A DNA stretch of 64,000 nt. It comes from Hippasteria phrygiana. Its lineage: Eukaryota; Echinodermata; Asteroidea; Valvatida; Goniasteridae. The notes below the pieces were generated by a model. It saw nothing but the letters and a program-made list of their open reading frames with translations, was not told the DNA's origin and searched no databases. Made by a program: the position numbers and the translations under genes. The stretch lies in contig JAZGUH010000186.1 in assembly GCA_037893225.1 (NCBI GenBank), positions 868,001-932,000 of the forward strand, in the 5' to 3' direction. The first letter of the stretch is position 1. Each line of letters begins with the position of its first letter. Below are positions 1 through 10,200 of the stretch, one piece after another.

Positions 1-740
1 AGAAAACTTTATTTCCAATTTCTATATACAGAGGTCACAAAAATGTACAATAAAAGAATAGTAAACAGAAAGTAAATTCACAAAGAGAAAACCAATATTT
101 CAAAAACTTTACTTTGAGTTAAATATAAAAAACAATACACATGAGTAGATAATAATGAATAACACAGTTTTATTTGAAATCATTGAGAATTACTACAAAA
201 AGTAGACAGTTTGTGTCAATAAGACCAAAAACGAAATACATACACTGTAGAGACAACAAATTAACCAATTTATGCAAGGGAGCATAGGAAAGGAGAAAAA
301 AGGGGGATCGTGAACGGCGGGGAAAAAGCCCGATATTGGCTGACCCCGCCGAGGATCCCCGGGGGGGGGGAGCCACCAGATAACTGGGTGTGGGCCATAA
401 GGCCCACTCCGGCGGCTCCCAAGGGACAGGCGAAAGAAAAGAAAGGGAGAGAAAGGGGTAGGGTCCTGGATGGGACCCTGGGGGGGGGGGGGGAGGGTGG
501 ACCGAGAGGGGTCAGAGAGAGAAAAAAGGGGGGGGGGGGAAACAACCATGTCACAATTATAAAAAATTGGGGACATAAATTGTTGATGGTAGAGGGAGGA
601 ACACAAAAAAGGGGCGGGGTTAGGGCCAGCCCGAGCCCCAGTGGCTACGCCATAGCACGTCACGCCTACGCTGAGGCGGACAGCAATCCGAGACTCGGGC
701 TAGCGACCACCCCGGCAAAAAAAAAAATTAAACTATTTCT
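1..740 (-). other. 3' UTR of LINE copy A, with long G tracts on the plus strand
   Basis: Non-coding tail of copy A. On the plus strand it has runs of G at about 361-370, 481-493 and 530-539, so the element RNA is C-rich and its cDNA strand G-rich. The same arrangement, with shorter runs, is present in copy B (6880-7060). The left end has the plus-strand word ACTTTATTTCC, that is GGAAATAAAGT at the RNA 3' end, which includes an AATAAA-type signal. Confidence 0.75.
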
Positions 741-3089
741 TTAGATAAACCATGTCACTGCGTTCTTATTACAAGTGAGGAGGGCGTTATTTACAGCCCA
801 TTTATGACAAAAAGCAATTATATTATCAGACAAATTATAGAAAGCAAAATCAATGAGAATTTTGTTTTTCAGGCGATGCTGCCAGATAAGAAGGGGTTCA
901 ACAAACCGGGAAGTACGATATAAGTAGTAGATAATATTTTTGCAGCTGATGATGAGGAAGTTAGCTAGACGAACCGCCTCCTTTTTGCGTCCCTTAGCGT
1001 GCGGAATCAGCGCCCAGTAGAGGTCGAAGTTGAGTTGGAGAGTAGGCAGTAAACGGTTGAGTAGTGAGTGTAGCAGGTTGAGAGCAGGTTGTATAGCAGG
1101 ACAGGTGATGAAGAGATGATGGATCGAGCCCCTCTCTCCGCACCATCCGCAGGTAGGAGAGATGTCGGGATTCAGATGATGTAAGACGGTGAGCGAGGGC
1201 AGAAAGTTGTGGAAAAGCTTGAATTGAAGATCACCCTCTTTCTTGGAGGTAGGAAGTTGATAGATGTTTCTCCATTGGAGTTTAGTAGAAGAGTTGATGA
1301 ATCCCAGTTTATGCCAATGAGAGGAGAGACTAGATAGATGATTGAGCTCCTCGTTGAGGATGGCATACAGAATTTTGGATGGTGCGGAGAGTCCATTGTC
1401 GTAGGAGGGTAGGTTGAAAAGTACTGGACAGTCCGGAAGAGCAGAGATGTGTTGAAGGACGGAAGGTGGTAGGGTACATCCTTCCTCGCAGAACAGAGTT
1501 GGAGATTGAAGGATGAGCTTAGTGTGAAGACGTTGAATGTCCAGATCCAGAAGACGTAGAGAGGGAGGTCTGAGTCCTCGAGAAAAAGTGATGAAGGTGC
1601 GGGGTTCGATCCATAGGCCGGTGATGAGATCCAGAAGATGGCGGACGAGTTTGACTCCGCACGCCGCGAGACGCACGGGAAGGGGTCCCCCACCATCAGC
1701 TGTATCGCTCAAAAAAGGGCAATTTAAGGGCAAATTGTAAACATGGTTGATAGAATCAGGCTGTGTTTCGATTCGAGCTCCGGACGCCGTCCAAGCACGC
1801 AAGAGTTCACTGTGGAAAACTGGGATGCTAGTATAAAATTTAGGGTCGGTGTCGAGGTGAAAAAGGTTGAAATCAAAACCGAGTTTTTGGTATTGCCTGA
1901 AAAAGTGGCTGATCAAAAAGAAGGCGGGATGGGAATGGAGATTAAGTAATCGTTGGACTGTGGTAAGTCTGAAAGCGAACATGCGTGCTTGGAGGCACAC
2001 GAGACCCAGTCCTCCTTTGTCGGGATGTTTATATAAGGTTTCCTTTGTTAGGTAGTGTCTCTTGTTGGACCAGACGAAGTCGACAAGGGCATTTTGGAGT
2101 TCACTTAGGAGATTGGCCGGAGGGGAGAGAACAGCAAGGGAGTGAAAAATTTTGGAAGCGGCAAGTTGATTAGCAATTAAAATTTTTCCTTTGAAAGAGA
2201 GCGCGTAAAAAAGGCGCGACCAAGAAGATAGGGTTTTATTAAGTTTATTTTTGCATTTTTCCCAATTTTGTTGGACGTATTTATTCGAATTTCCTAAGTG
2301 TACTCCAAGGAAGGGGAGACCTTCACTATTCCAGGAAAAATGTAGGGGTTTGTCGCTTCGTCCGGTCCAAGAACCGGCCCAGAGACCCTGGGACTTCTGA
2401 GTGTTTAGACAAGCAGCAGAGGATTTTGCGAAGAGGCCGTAGGCCTCTTCGACTGCTATGAAGCCCGGATCGGAGGTGACGAAAACGGAAATGTCGTCTG
2501 CGTACGCCGACACGGCGCACGAAAAATCGGTATTAGGAATACGAAAGGCCTGATTGGCTAATTTCTTTCGGAGGGTAGTTAAAAGGGGTTCTATGGCGAT
2601 AGAGTACAGCAGCCCCGAGAGCGGGCATCCCTGACGTATCCCCTTCTCAAATGAGAAGGGGGCCGTCAGGGAACCACACACTTTAACAAGGCTCTCGGCG
2701 CCGCCGTACAAAATTTGAATATATGAAATGATTTTTTTCCCAAAGCCCATGGCTCTCATGGTGTCAAAGAGATAGCCGTGATCAACATTATCGAAGGCCT
2801 TTTTTTGATCCAAGTTGATCACGGCGAGGGGGGTATCGTTAAAATTTGAGTATGAGATGACGTCACGGATTAGATTTATGTTGTCATGGATGGAACGACC
2901 GGGGACACAGTAGCTTTGGTCTTCACCAACGACGCTGCCAATGCACTGTTTCAGCCTATTAGCAAGCAACTTGGCAAAGATTTTGTAGTCAGTGTTGAGA
3001 AGGGAGACCGGCCGCCAATTGGCAATGTCGACCAGGTCCCCCTTCTTGGGAAGCAGGGTGATAACTGCTTTCCGGAGGGAATGGGGCAA
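741..3089 (-). pseudogene. LINE copy A ORF2, reverse transcriptase and C-terminal part
   Basis: This 782-codon frame holds the reverse transcriptase from the NWRPVSLLN block onward. Visible RT blocks are DQKKAFDNVDHGYL (motif A), GIRQGCPLSGLLYS (motif B) and AYADDISVF, the catalytic YADD box (motif C). It ends with a Cys/His cluster, CGWCGERGSIHHLFITC, of the kind found in L1/Tx1 ORF2 tails. It has lost its endonuclease half, which lies in another frame at 3130-4641. The break is a run of ten A at about 3159-3168, where copy B has six; the four extra bases shift the frame. Copy A therefore cannot make a full ORF2 protein. Confidence 0.9.
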
Positions 3090-3129
3090 ATAGCCAGATT
3101 GGATGGAAGATTCGAGGACAGATAAAAAG

Positions 3130-4641
3130 TCATTTTTTAGGACAGGCCAGAAGGATTGAAAAAAAAAATTCTGAAGTGAGGCCGTCTAGTCCGGGTGCTT
3201 TATCTTTGCCAAGTTGCTTGACGGCGAGCTCGAGCTCTTCAATAGACAGAGGACGCTCAAGGTCCTCTGAATCTTCGGAGTCGAGCTCGCTGACATCTTT
3301 TAATAACTGACTGAGGGCGCTCTTGTCAGTGGGGACTCGGCTATAGAGGTTTTTATAGAAGTTGCGAACATGCGTTTTAATGTCAGAGGGGTTTTCAGAT
3401 ATATTTCCAGAGGGTAAAAGAATGTGAGAAAAGTTTTTCGATAGAGAATTAGATTTTTCCAGGTTAAAGAAGTAAGTAGAGCACGAGTCAGTTTCGTTAA
3501 GATGTTTGAAACGAGATCTGACAAGAGCGCCCTGGGCTTCAGTTTTAAGGAGAAAATTTAAGTGATTCCTTTGTTCGTTTAGAGTTTCTCTAGTTTCGGG
3601 CGTTAAGTCTGGCGCAGACTGAATTTCGTCTATTTTGCGATTTATTTCCAAGAAAGCTTGCCGTTTTTCTTTGGCCAGTTTTGAACCGTACATTTGGCTG
3701 AGGGATTTGATGTGCAACTTTCCGAAGTCCCACCAAGCGGCGAGATTCGGAAAGTCGCACTTTTGTTCTCTCCACTGAGTCCAAAAATCTATAATAATGT
3801 TGCGGTAATTGTTATCTCCGAGGAGCGAGTTGTTGAAATGCCAATAGGCGCTGCTCCTCGGAGTGTGGGAAGGAATTTTGATAGTTAGTGTAACAGCGCA
3901 GTGGTCGGAGAGAGAACAAGGGAGAATAGAACAGGTGTGAATGGAGGAGATGAGATTAGGAGGGACATAAAAGCGATCCAACCTGGCTTTGGAGATCCCG
4001 CATAGTTTAGCGGGATTATTCCTCAGCCAGGTGAATTTTTGGTCAAGGGGATTCAGCCTGCGCCAGGCGTCACAAAGAGACAATGCATTGACAGCGTCCC
4101 TGAGAGCCATGGCAACTTTGGGTCTGTGCTCGATCGGCATACACAGACGATCAATAGCCGGATTTTCAGTACAATTAAAGTCACCTCCGATCACAATGAC
4201 ACCGTCACCGCAGCCGGAACAGTGGTCCAATAATTGATCAATGGCCAGGAGAGCATATTTATCTTGTTGGGGAATAATGGTATTATAGATGTGATAAATC
4301 GTGTTGTTATATTTAATTTCGTTATAAAGAATATGGCCATCATAGATGGCGCTAGCAGAAATAATTTCAATATTGTTATTATTGTTTTTAATAAGAGTAG
4401 TTACTCCCGAGCCTTTGGGCCCGGGAGAACAAAAGGGGGTATAGGACCACGTGTTCCAGCAAGGGCTATTTTCATTAAGGTTATATGTTTCTTGTAAAAG
4501 AACTAGGTCGGGGTTGGACGCGATTTGGTCAATATAAATTTGGAAAGAAGTGTTTTTGGTAGGGGCAGAGCAACCTGCGGTGTTTAGGGTAAGCAGTGAC
4601 AGTGTCATTGCTAAGACGGGCAAAGAATTACATACATTCAT
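3130..4641 (-). pseudogene. LINE copy A ORF2, endonuclease part
   Basis: A 503-codon frame containing the AP-type endonuclease (exonuclease-endonuclease-phosphatase fold). Visible signatures are LLTLNTAGC at the N-terminus, LLQETY, VIGGDFNCTE and the C-terminal SDHCAV box. This domain nicks target DNA to prime reverse transcription. The linker carries YWHFNNSLL, a block I associate with Tx1-type ORF2 proteins. The start codon lies 16 bases after the ORF1 stop. The frame ends early because of the A-run expansion just after the SIEELELAVKQLGKDKAPG block that opens the RT fingers. Confidence 0.9.
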
Positions 4642-4657
4642 AAGAGTAGAAAATAAA

Positions 4658-6304
4658 TTACTTATCTAAAGTAGCAACGAGTTTGTAAATCCTCTGCTGC
4701 ATGCTTTTTTGCAGAAGGGGATTGTTTCGGAGAGGTTTGAGTTGTCTGACCAGCCCAGGAAGATTAGATGTGAATTTTCTTGCAATCTGGACTGGTCTCT
4801 TGCTGGATTTAACCGAAGACAGGAATTTGATGAGTGATGATTGGGATAGGGGGCCTTTGGTTAGTGGGAGGACTTCGGACGGAAGGTCTTCGTCCGTCTG
4901 AGTGTCCTCCCAATGCACGGAGTCGGTGTCGGCCTCGCCCGCGGTGGACGCCGGGGACGACGGCATGGGGGTTTGGGAACCACCGAGGGGGGTGGGTGGG
5001 AAGGAGGATTGGGAATTGAGGGCAAGGGTGAGGGTGGGCGAAGCCGTCGACATGGGGCTCTGCTGTTTCCGGGCAAGTTTTCTGCGGGGGGAGGGTGAAT
5101 GGAGGGGGACGAGTTTGGGGGAATCGGAGACAGGAGTGGGGGAAGTCTGTTTGCGTTTAGTAACGACATCGGAAAAGGATCTTGAGAGTGGAGGGGGAGA
5201 ACCCCATATCGACGGCACTTCGGGGGGATTGGAGGGAGGGTTGGTAGGGGGAGCCCGGACTCCGCCCCCGCCGGGGGCGTGCGCTGCAGCCGCCGTGCCC
5301 GGTGAGGGCACACCCGGCCCGGCCGTGTCCGATGCGCGGGGCGCAACGGACGGGGGCCCCGTAGAGCCCCCGGCTGGCCGGGAGGGGAGCGCGCGCGGTG
5401 CGGGTTCAGGCCGGGACCCCTTGGGGTCCCCGCCCGAGGAAGAGGACGACCCGGCGGTCGGAACTTCCGACCGACGAGTCGACCCCGGAGGCGGAGGGGA
5501 GGCGGAGCCAGGCTGGTTGGGTTTGGAGCGTTTGGGTGGGTGTCTGGGATCGGATTTGGGGACGGGTTTGACGAAGACAGGAGGGGGGTTGAGAGGGTTG
5601 ATTTCGCCCCCGTCACCGTCGTCCCCACGGGCGGGCTTCTGCTTCTTGCAGGCTCGGCTGATATGGCCGAATTCGCCGCAATTGAAGCAGCGCACCGACT
5701 CCGTGGATAAAAAGACTCTATAGTTGGTACCGGAAAAATTAAAATTGATGTGGTCGGGAGGGATGACATTGGGGTTGAGTAGGACCTGTACCTGCCTTCG
5801 GAAACTCATTATATGATTGAGATTTTTGGTCTTTAGTCCCAGGGGAATGGGTCGGATCTGCGACACCACCTTACAAAAGGACGACAGGTTGGCCGCAATG
5901 ACTCCGTTCGGGATTTCCGGGTATACGTTAGAAAGTGTAAGACGGGTGGTTGGGCGGACAAGAGGTGTCAGCTCGAGAAAGGAGCCGTCGTATGCAAGTT
6001 CCTGTTGTTGGACTGCATCGACGACTGCCTCTCTCGAGCTGAGATAGATGGCAATTCGGCCATTTGAGATGCGTGAAGCGGAAAGAATATCTTTGGGATT
6101 CAGGATTTTAGTAATGGCGGCCATGTATGATTGAACGGAGACATTGTCAGCCGCCCTGAAAGAAATTCCATTGTTCCTAGTGACATTCCTGAACGGCTCG
6201 TCAGGAATGTCAATAGGCTTAGTAGGCCCAACCGAGGGCACGCTCGGGCCAGCCGAGGGTACGCTCGGCTGAGCCTTTACAGATGTGTTCGCTTGACTGG
6301 TCAT
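4658..6304 (-). CDS. LINE copy A ORF1, zinc-knuckle nucleic-acid-binding protein
   Basis: An intact 548-residue ORF1. Residues 1-35 carry Pro/Ser/Val-rich repeats (PSVPSAGPSVPSVGP). Residues about 55-200 form a probable RRM-like domain. A CCHC zinc knuckle, CFNCGEFGHISRAC, has its ligands at about 206, 209, 214 and 219. Residues 220-420 are a long Pro/Ser/Gly-rich disordered stretch, and the C-terminus is basic. ORF1 proteins of this type coat the element RNA. The start codon is the first ATG after the leader and is shared with copy B. ORF2 begins 16 bases after the stop, which suggests coupled translation or reinitiation. Confidence 0.88.
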   Translation of the reverse strand: MTSQANTSVKAQPSVPSAGPSVPSVGPTKPIDIPDEPFRNVTRNNGISFRAADNVSVQSYMAAITKILNPKDILSASRISNGRIAIYLSSREAVVDAVQQQELAYDGSFLELTPLVRPTTRLTLSNVYPEIPNGVIAANLSSFCKVVSQIRPIPLGLKTKNLNHIMSFRRQVQVLLNPNVIPPDHINFNFSGTNYRVFLSTESVRCFNCGEFGHISRACKKQKPARGDDGDGGEINPLNPPPVFVKPVPKSDPRHPPKRSKPNQPGSASPPPPGSTRRSEVPTAGSSSSSGGDPKGSRPEPAPRALPSRPAGGSTGPPSVAPRASDTAGPGVPSPGTAAAAHAPGGGGVRAPPTNPPSNPPEVPSIWGSPPPLSRSFSDVVTKRKQTSPTPVSDSPKLVPLHSPSPRRKLARKQQSPMSTASPTLTLALNSQSSFPPTPLGGSQTPMPSSPASTAGEADTDSVHWEDTQTDEDLPSEVLPLTKGPLSQSSLIKFLSSVKSSKRPVQIARKFTSNLPGLVRQLKPLRNNPLLQKSMQQRIYKLVATLDK

Positions 6305-6313
6305 GGTGACCAG
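6297..6313. promoter_or_regulatory. Inverted repeat centred on the ORF1 start codon, copy A
   Basis: CTGGTCA-TGG-TGACCAG is a perfect 7-bp inverted repeat with a 3-base centre, placed so that the minus-strand ATG of ORF1 lies inside it. The identical arrangement occurs in copy B at 14219-14235. It may be a hairpin that affects start selection; that is inference. Confidence 0.5.
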
Positions 6314-6520
6314 CCACAGCGAGAAATGAACGAAATGAAATGCAAAATGAACGTAAAATTACTCTAAAATGATAACACCCGACAAAAGGAGGAGGGTCTA
6401 GTAGGACCTATAAACAAAACCAAATACAACAGTATAAAAACTAGGACCATACGCGGTCTAAAACGCTAGATATTCTTACTTTTCCGGGAGCTCGATCGAA
6501 ACACGTCCGAACACGAAGAA
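6305..6520 (-). promoter_or_regulatory. 5' leader and presumed internal promoter of LINE copy A
   Basis: About 215 bases upstream of ORF1 that look identical by eye to the leader of copy B (14227-14440). Because both copies keep it, it is the likely internal promoter region. No TATA box is evident. It ends at (GAA)n next to copy B's 3' end. Confidence 0.55.
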
Positions 6521-6545
6521 GAAGACTTTTTTTTGACTTTTCAGA

Positions 6546-7254
6546 AGAAAACTTTATTTCCAATTACTATATACAGAGGTCACAAAAATGTACAATAAAA
6601 GAATAGTAAACAGAAAGTAAATTCACAAGGAGAAAACCAATATTTCACAAACTTTACTTTGAGTTAAATATAAACAATACACATGAATAGACAATAATGA
6701 ATAACACAGTTTTATTTGAAATTACTGAGAAATAATACAAAAAGTAGACAGTTTGTGTCAATAAGACCAAAAACGAAATATTACCAATTTATGCAAGGGA
6801 GCATAAGAAAGGAGAAAAGAAAGGGGATCCTGTACGGCCGGGGAAACAGCACGATTTTGGCTGACCCCGCCGAGGATCCCGGGGGGGGGGGGAGCCACCA
6901 GAAAACTGGGTGTGGGCCATATGGCCCACTCCGGCGGCTCCCAAAGGGATAGGCGAAAGAAAAAGAAGGGAGAGAAAGGGGTAGGGTCCTGGATGGACCC
7001 TGGGAGGGGGAGGGTGGACCGAGAGGGGTCAGAGAGGTGAGGAGGAAGGGGGGGGACAACCATGTCACAATTATAAACAATTGGGGACATAATTGTTGAT
7101 GGTAGAGGGGGAACAAAAATGGGAGAGGGGGCTAGGGCCAGCCCGAGTCCCAGTGGCAGAGCCGGAACACGTCACACCTAAGCTAAGGCGAACAGCTATC
7201 CAGGACTCGGGCTAGTGACCCCACCCCCTCAAATGGTAGATCAAACCAATCTAA
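6546..7254 (-). other. 3' UTR of LINE copy B
   Basis: Homologous to 1-740, with the same order of G tracts and the same terminal AATAAA-type signal next to 6546. No coding potential is supported here. Confidence 0.7.
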
Positions 7255-10200
7255 TTAGAAAAACCAAGTTACGATGTTATTAGTACATGTGAGCAGAGCA
7301 TTATTAATAGACCATTTATTACAGAAAGTATTGATATTGTCAGACATTTTATAAAAGGTGAATTCAATGAGAATCTTATTTTTCAAGCGTTGCTGCCAAA
7401 TGAGCAGGGGTTCAACAAACCGGGAGGTACGATATAAGTAGTATATAACATTTTTGCAGCTGATGATGAGGAAGTTGGCTAAACGAACAGCTTCCTTTGT
7501 GCGTCCCTTAGCGTGCGGAATCAGTGCCCAGTAGATATCAAAGGTGAGTTGTAGAGAGGGCAGAAGACGGTGGAGTAGCGATTGAAGCAGACGGAGAGCT
7601 GGTTGTATAGCGGGACAGGTGATGAAGAGGTGATGGATCGAGCCCTTCTCTCCGCACCATCCGCAAGTAGAGGAGATGTCCGGATTGAAGTGATGAAGAA
7701 CGGAGAGCGAGGGCAGAAAGTTGTGAAGAAGCTTATACTGGAGGTCGCCCTCTTTCTTTGAAGTCGGTGACTGGTAAATGTTCCTCCATTGAATTTGAGT
7801 TGAAGAGTCGAGGAAACCAGGTTTATGCCAGTAGGAGGAGGAGAGAGAAGACAGGTGATTTACCTCCTCATTGAAGACGGCGTACAACATTTTGGATGGT
7901 GCGGAGAGTCCATTGTCGTAGGAGGGTAGTTTGAAAAGAACTGGACAGTCAGGAAGAGCAGAGATTTGTTGAAGGTCAGAGGCTGGTAGAGTGCATCCTT
8001 TCTCAGAAAACAGATTTGGAAAATGAAGGATGAGCGTGTAGCGGAGATGTTTAATGTCCAGTTCTAGAAGACGTAGAGAGGGAGGTCTGAGTCCTCGGAA
8101 TGAAGTGATGAAGGTAAGGGCTTCGATCCATCGGCCGGTGGTGGGCTCCAGGAGATGGCGGACGAGTTTGACTCCACACGCCGCGAGACGCACGGGAAGG
8201 GGTCCCCCACCATCAGCTGTATTGCTCAAAATAGGGCAGTTTAAGGGCAAATTGTAGACATGGTTGATAGAATCAGGCTGTGTTTCGATTCGAGCTCCGG
8301 ACGCCGTCCAAGCACGCAGAAGTTCACTGTGAAAAACGGGGAGACTAGTATAGAATTTTGGGTCAGTGTTCAGATGAAAGAGATTAAAATCAAAACCAAG
8401 TTTTTGATATTGTTTGAAAAGGTGGCCGATCAGAAAGTAGGCGGGATGTGAGTGAATACCAAGGAATCGTTGGACTGTGGTAAGTCTAAAGGTGAACTTG
8501 CGTGCTTGGAGGCATACGAGACCTAATCCTCCCTTGTCGGGATGTTTATAAAGGGTCTCTTTTGTAAGGTAGTGTCTCTTGTTGGACCAGACGAAGTCGA
8601 CAAGGGAATTCTGCAGTTCACTTAGGACATTGGCGGGAGGGGAGAGAACGGCCAGAGAATAAAACCAAGTTACGATGTTATTAGTACATGTGAGCAGAGC
8701 ATTATTAATAGACCATTTATTACAGAAAGTATTGATATTGTCAGACATTTTATAAAAGGTGAATTCAATGAGAATCTTATTTTTCAAGCGTTGCTGCCAA
8801 ATGAGCAGGGGTTCAACAAACCGGGAGGTACGATATAAGTAGTATATAACATTTTTGCAGCTGATGATGAGGAAGTTGGCTAAACGAACAGCTTCCTTTG
8901 TGCGTCCCTTAGCGTGCGGAATCAGTGCCCAGTAGATATCAAAGGTGAGTTGTAGAGAGGGCAGAAGACGGTGGAGTAGCGATTGAAGCAGACGGAGAGC
9001 TGGTTGTATAGCGGGACAGGTGATGAAGAGGTGATGGATCGAGCCCTTCTCTCCGCACCATCCGCAAGTAGAGGAGATGTCCGGATTGAAGTGATGAAGA
9101 ACGGAGAGCGAGGGCAGAAAGTTGTGAAGAAGCTTATACTGGAGGTCGCCCTCTTTCTTTGAAGTCGGTGACTGGTAAATGTTCCTCCATTGAATTTGAG
9201 TTGAAGAGTCGAGGAAACCAGGTTTATGCCAGTAGGAGGAGGAGAGAGAAGACAGGTGATTTACCTCCTCATTGAAGACGGCGTACAACATTTTGGATGG
9301 TGCGGAGAGTCCATTGTCGTAGGAGGGTAGTTTGAAAAGAACTGGACAGTCAGGAAGAGCAGAGATTTGTTGAAGGTCAGAGGCTGGTAGAGTGCATCCT
9401 TTCTCAGAAAACAGATTTGGAAAATGAAGGATGAGCGTGTAGCGGAGATGTTTAATGTCCAGTTCTAGAAGACGTAGAGAGGGAGGTCTGAGTCCTCGGA
9501 ATGAAGTGATGAAGGTAAGGGCTTCGATCCATCGGCCGGTGGTGGGCTCCAGGAGATGGCGGACGAGTTTGACTCCACACGCCGCGAGACGCACGGGAAG
9601 GGGTCCCCCACCATCAGCTGTATTGCTCAAAATAGGGCAGTTTAAGGGCAAATTGTAGACATGGTTGATAGAATCAGGCTGTGTTTCGATTCGAGCTCCG
9701 GACGCCGTCCAAGCACGCAGAAGTTCACTGTGAAAAACGGGGAGACTAGTATAGAATTTTGGGTCAGTGTTCAGATGAAAGAGATTAAAATCAAAACCAA
9801 GTTTTTGATATTGTTTGAAAAGGTGGCCGATCAGAAAGTAGGCGGGATGTGAGTGAATACCAAGGAATCGTTGGACTGTGGTAAGTCTAAAGGTGAACTT
9901 GCGTGCTTGGAGGCATACGAGACCTAATCCTCCCTTGTCGGGATGTTTATAAAGGGTCTCTTTTGTAAGGTAGTGTCTCTTGTTGGACCAGACGAAGTCG
10001 ACAAGGGAATTCTGCAGTTCACTTAGGACATTGGCGGGAGGGGAGAGAACGGCCAGAGAATGAAAGGTTTTAGAAGCGGCGAGTTGGTTGGCAATAATGA
10101 TTTTGCCCTTGAAGGAAAGCGCGTAAAAAAGGCGCGACCAAGAAGATAGGGTTTTATTCAGTTTATTTTTGCATTTTTCCCAATTTTGTTGGACGTATTT

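Larger units (their letters stand above)
1..6520 (-). mobile_element. L1/Tx1-like LINE, copy A (lower copy of a tandem pair)
   Basis: A non-LTR retrotransposon read right to left: 5' leader, ORF1 with a zinc knuckle, ORF2 with an apurinic-type endonuclease followed by reverse transcriptase, then a 3' UTR. The window begins almost exactly at the 3' end, because the first bases match the 3' terminus of copy B at about 6546. The order endonuclease-RT-Cys/His tail plus a CCHC ORF1 fits the L1/Tx1 clade (family knowledge). ORF1 is intact. ORF2 is split by a frameshift near 3165. Its 5' end lies a few bases from the 3' end of copy B. The exact 5' boundary is uncertain because it runs into GAA repeats. 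Confidence 0.9.

Noticed and set aside
310..744. Plus-strand open frame of 144 codons in the LINE 3' UTR
   Set aside because: It crosses G homopolymers, differs in frame in copy B, and lies antisense to a LINE.
4902..5723. Plus-strand open frame of 273 codons
   Set aside because: Antisense shadow of the GC-rich Pro/Ser linker of LINE ORF1.
4861..5769. Minus-strand 302-codon frame overlapping ORF1
   Set aside because: Alternative frame of the same low-complexity region. It has only Pro/Arg-rich sequence, and the true ORF1 with the zinc knuckle explains the locus.
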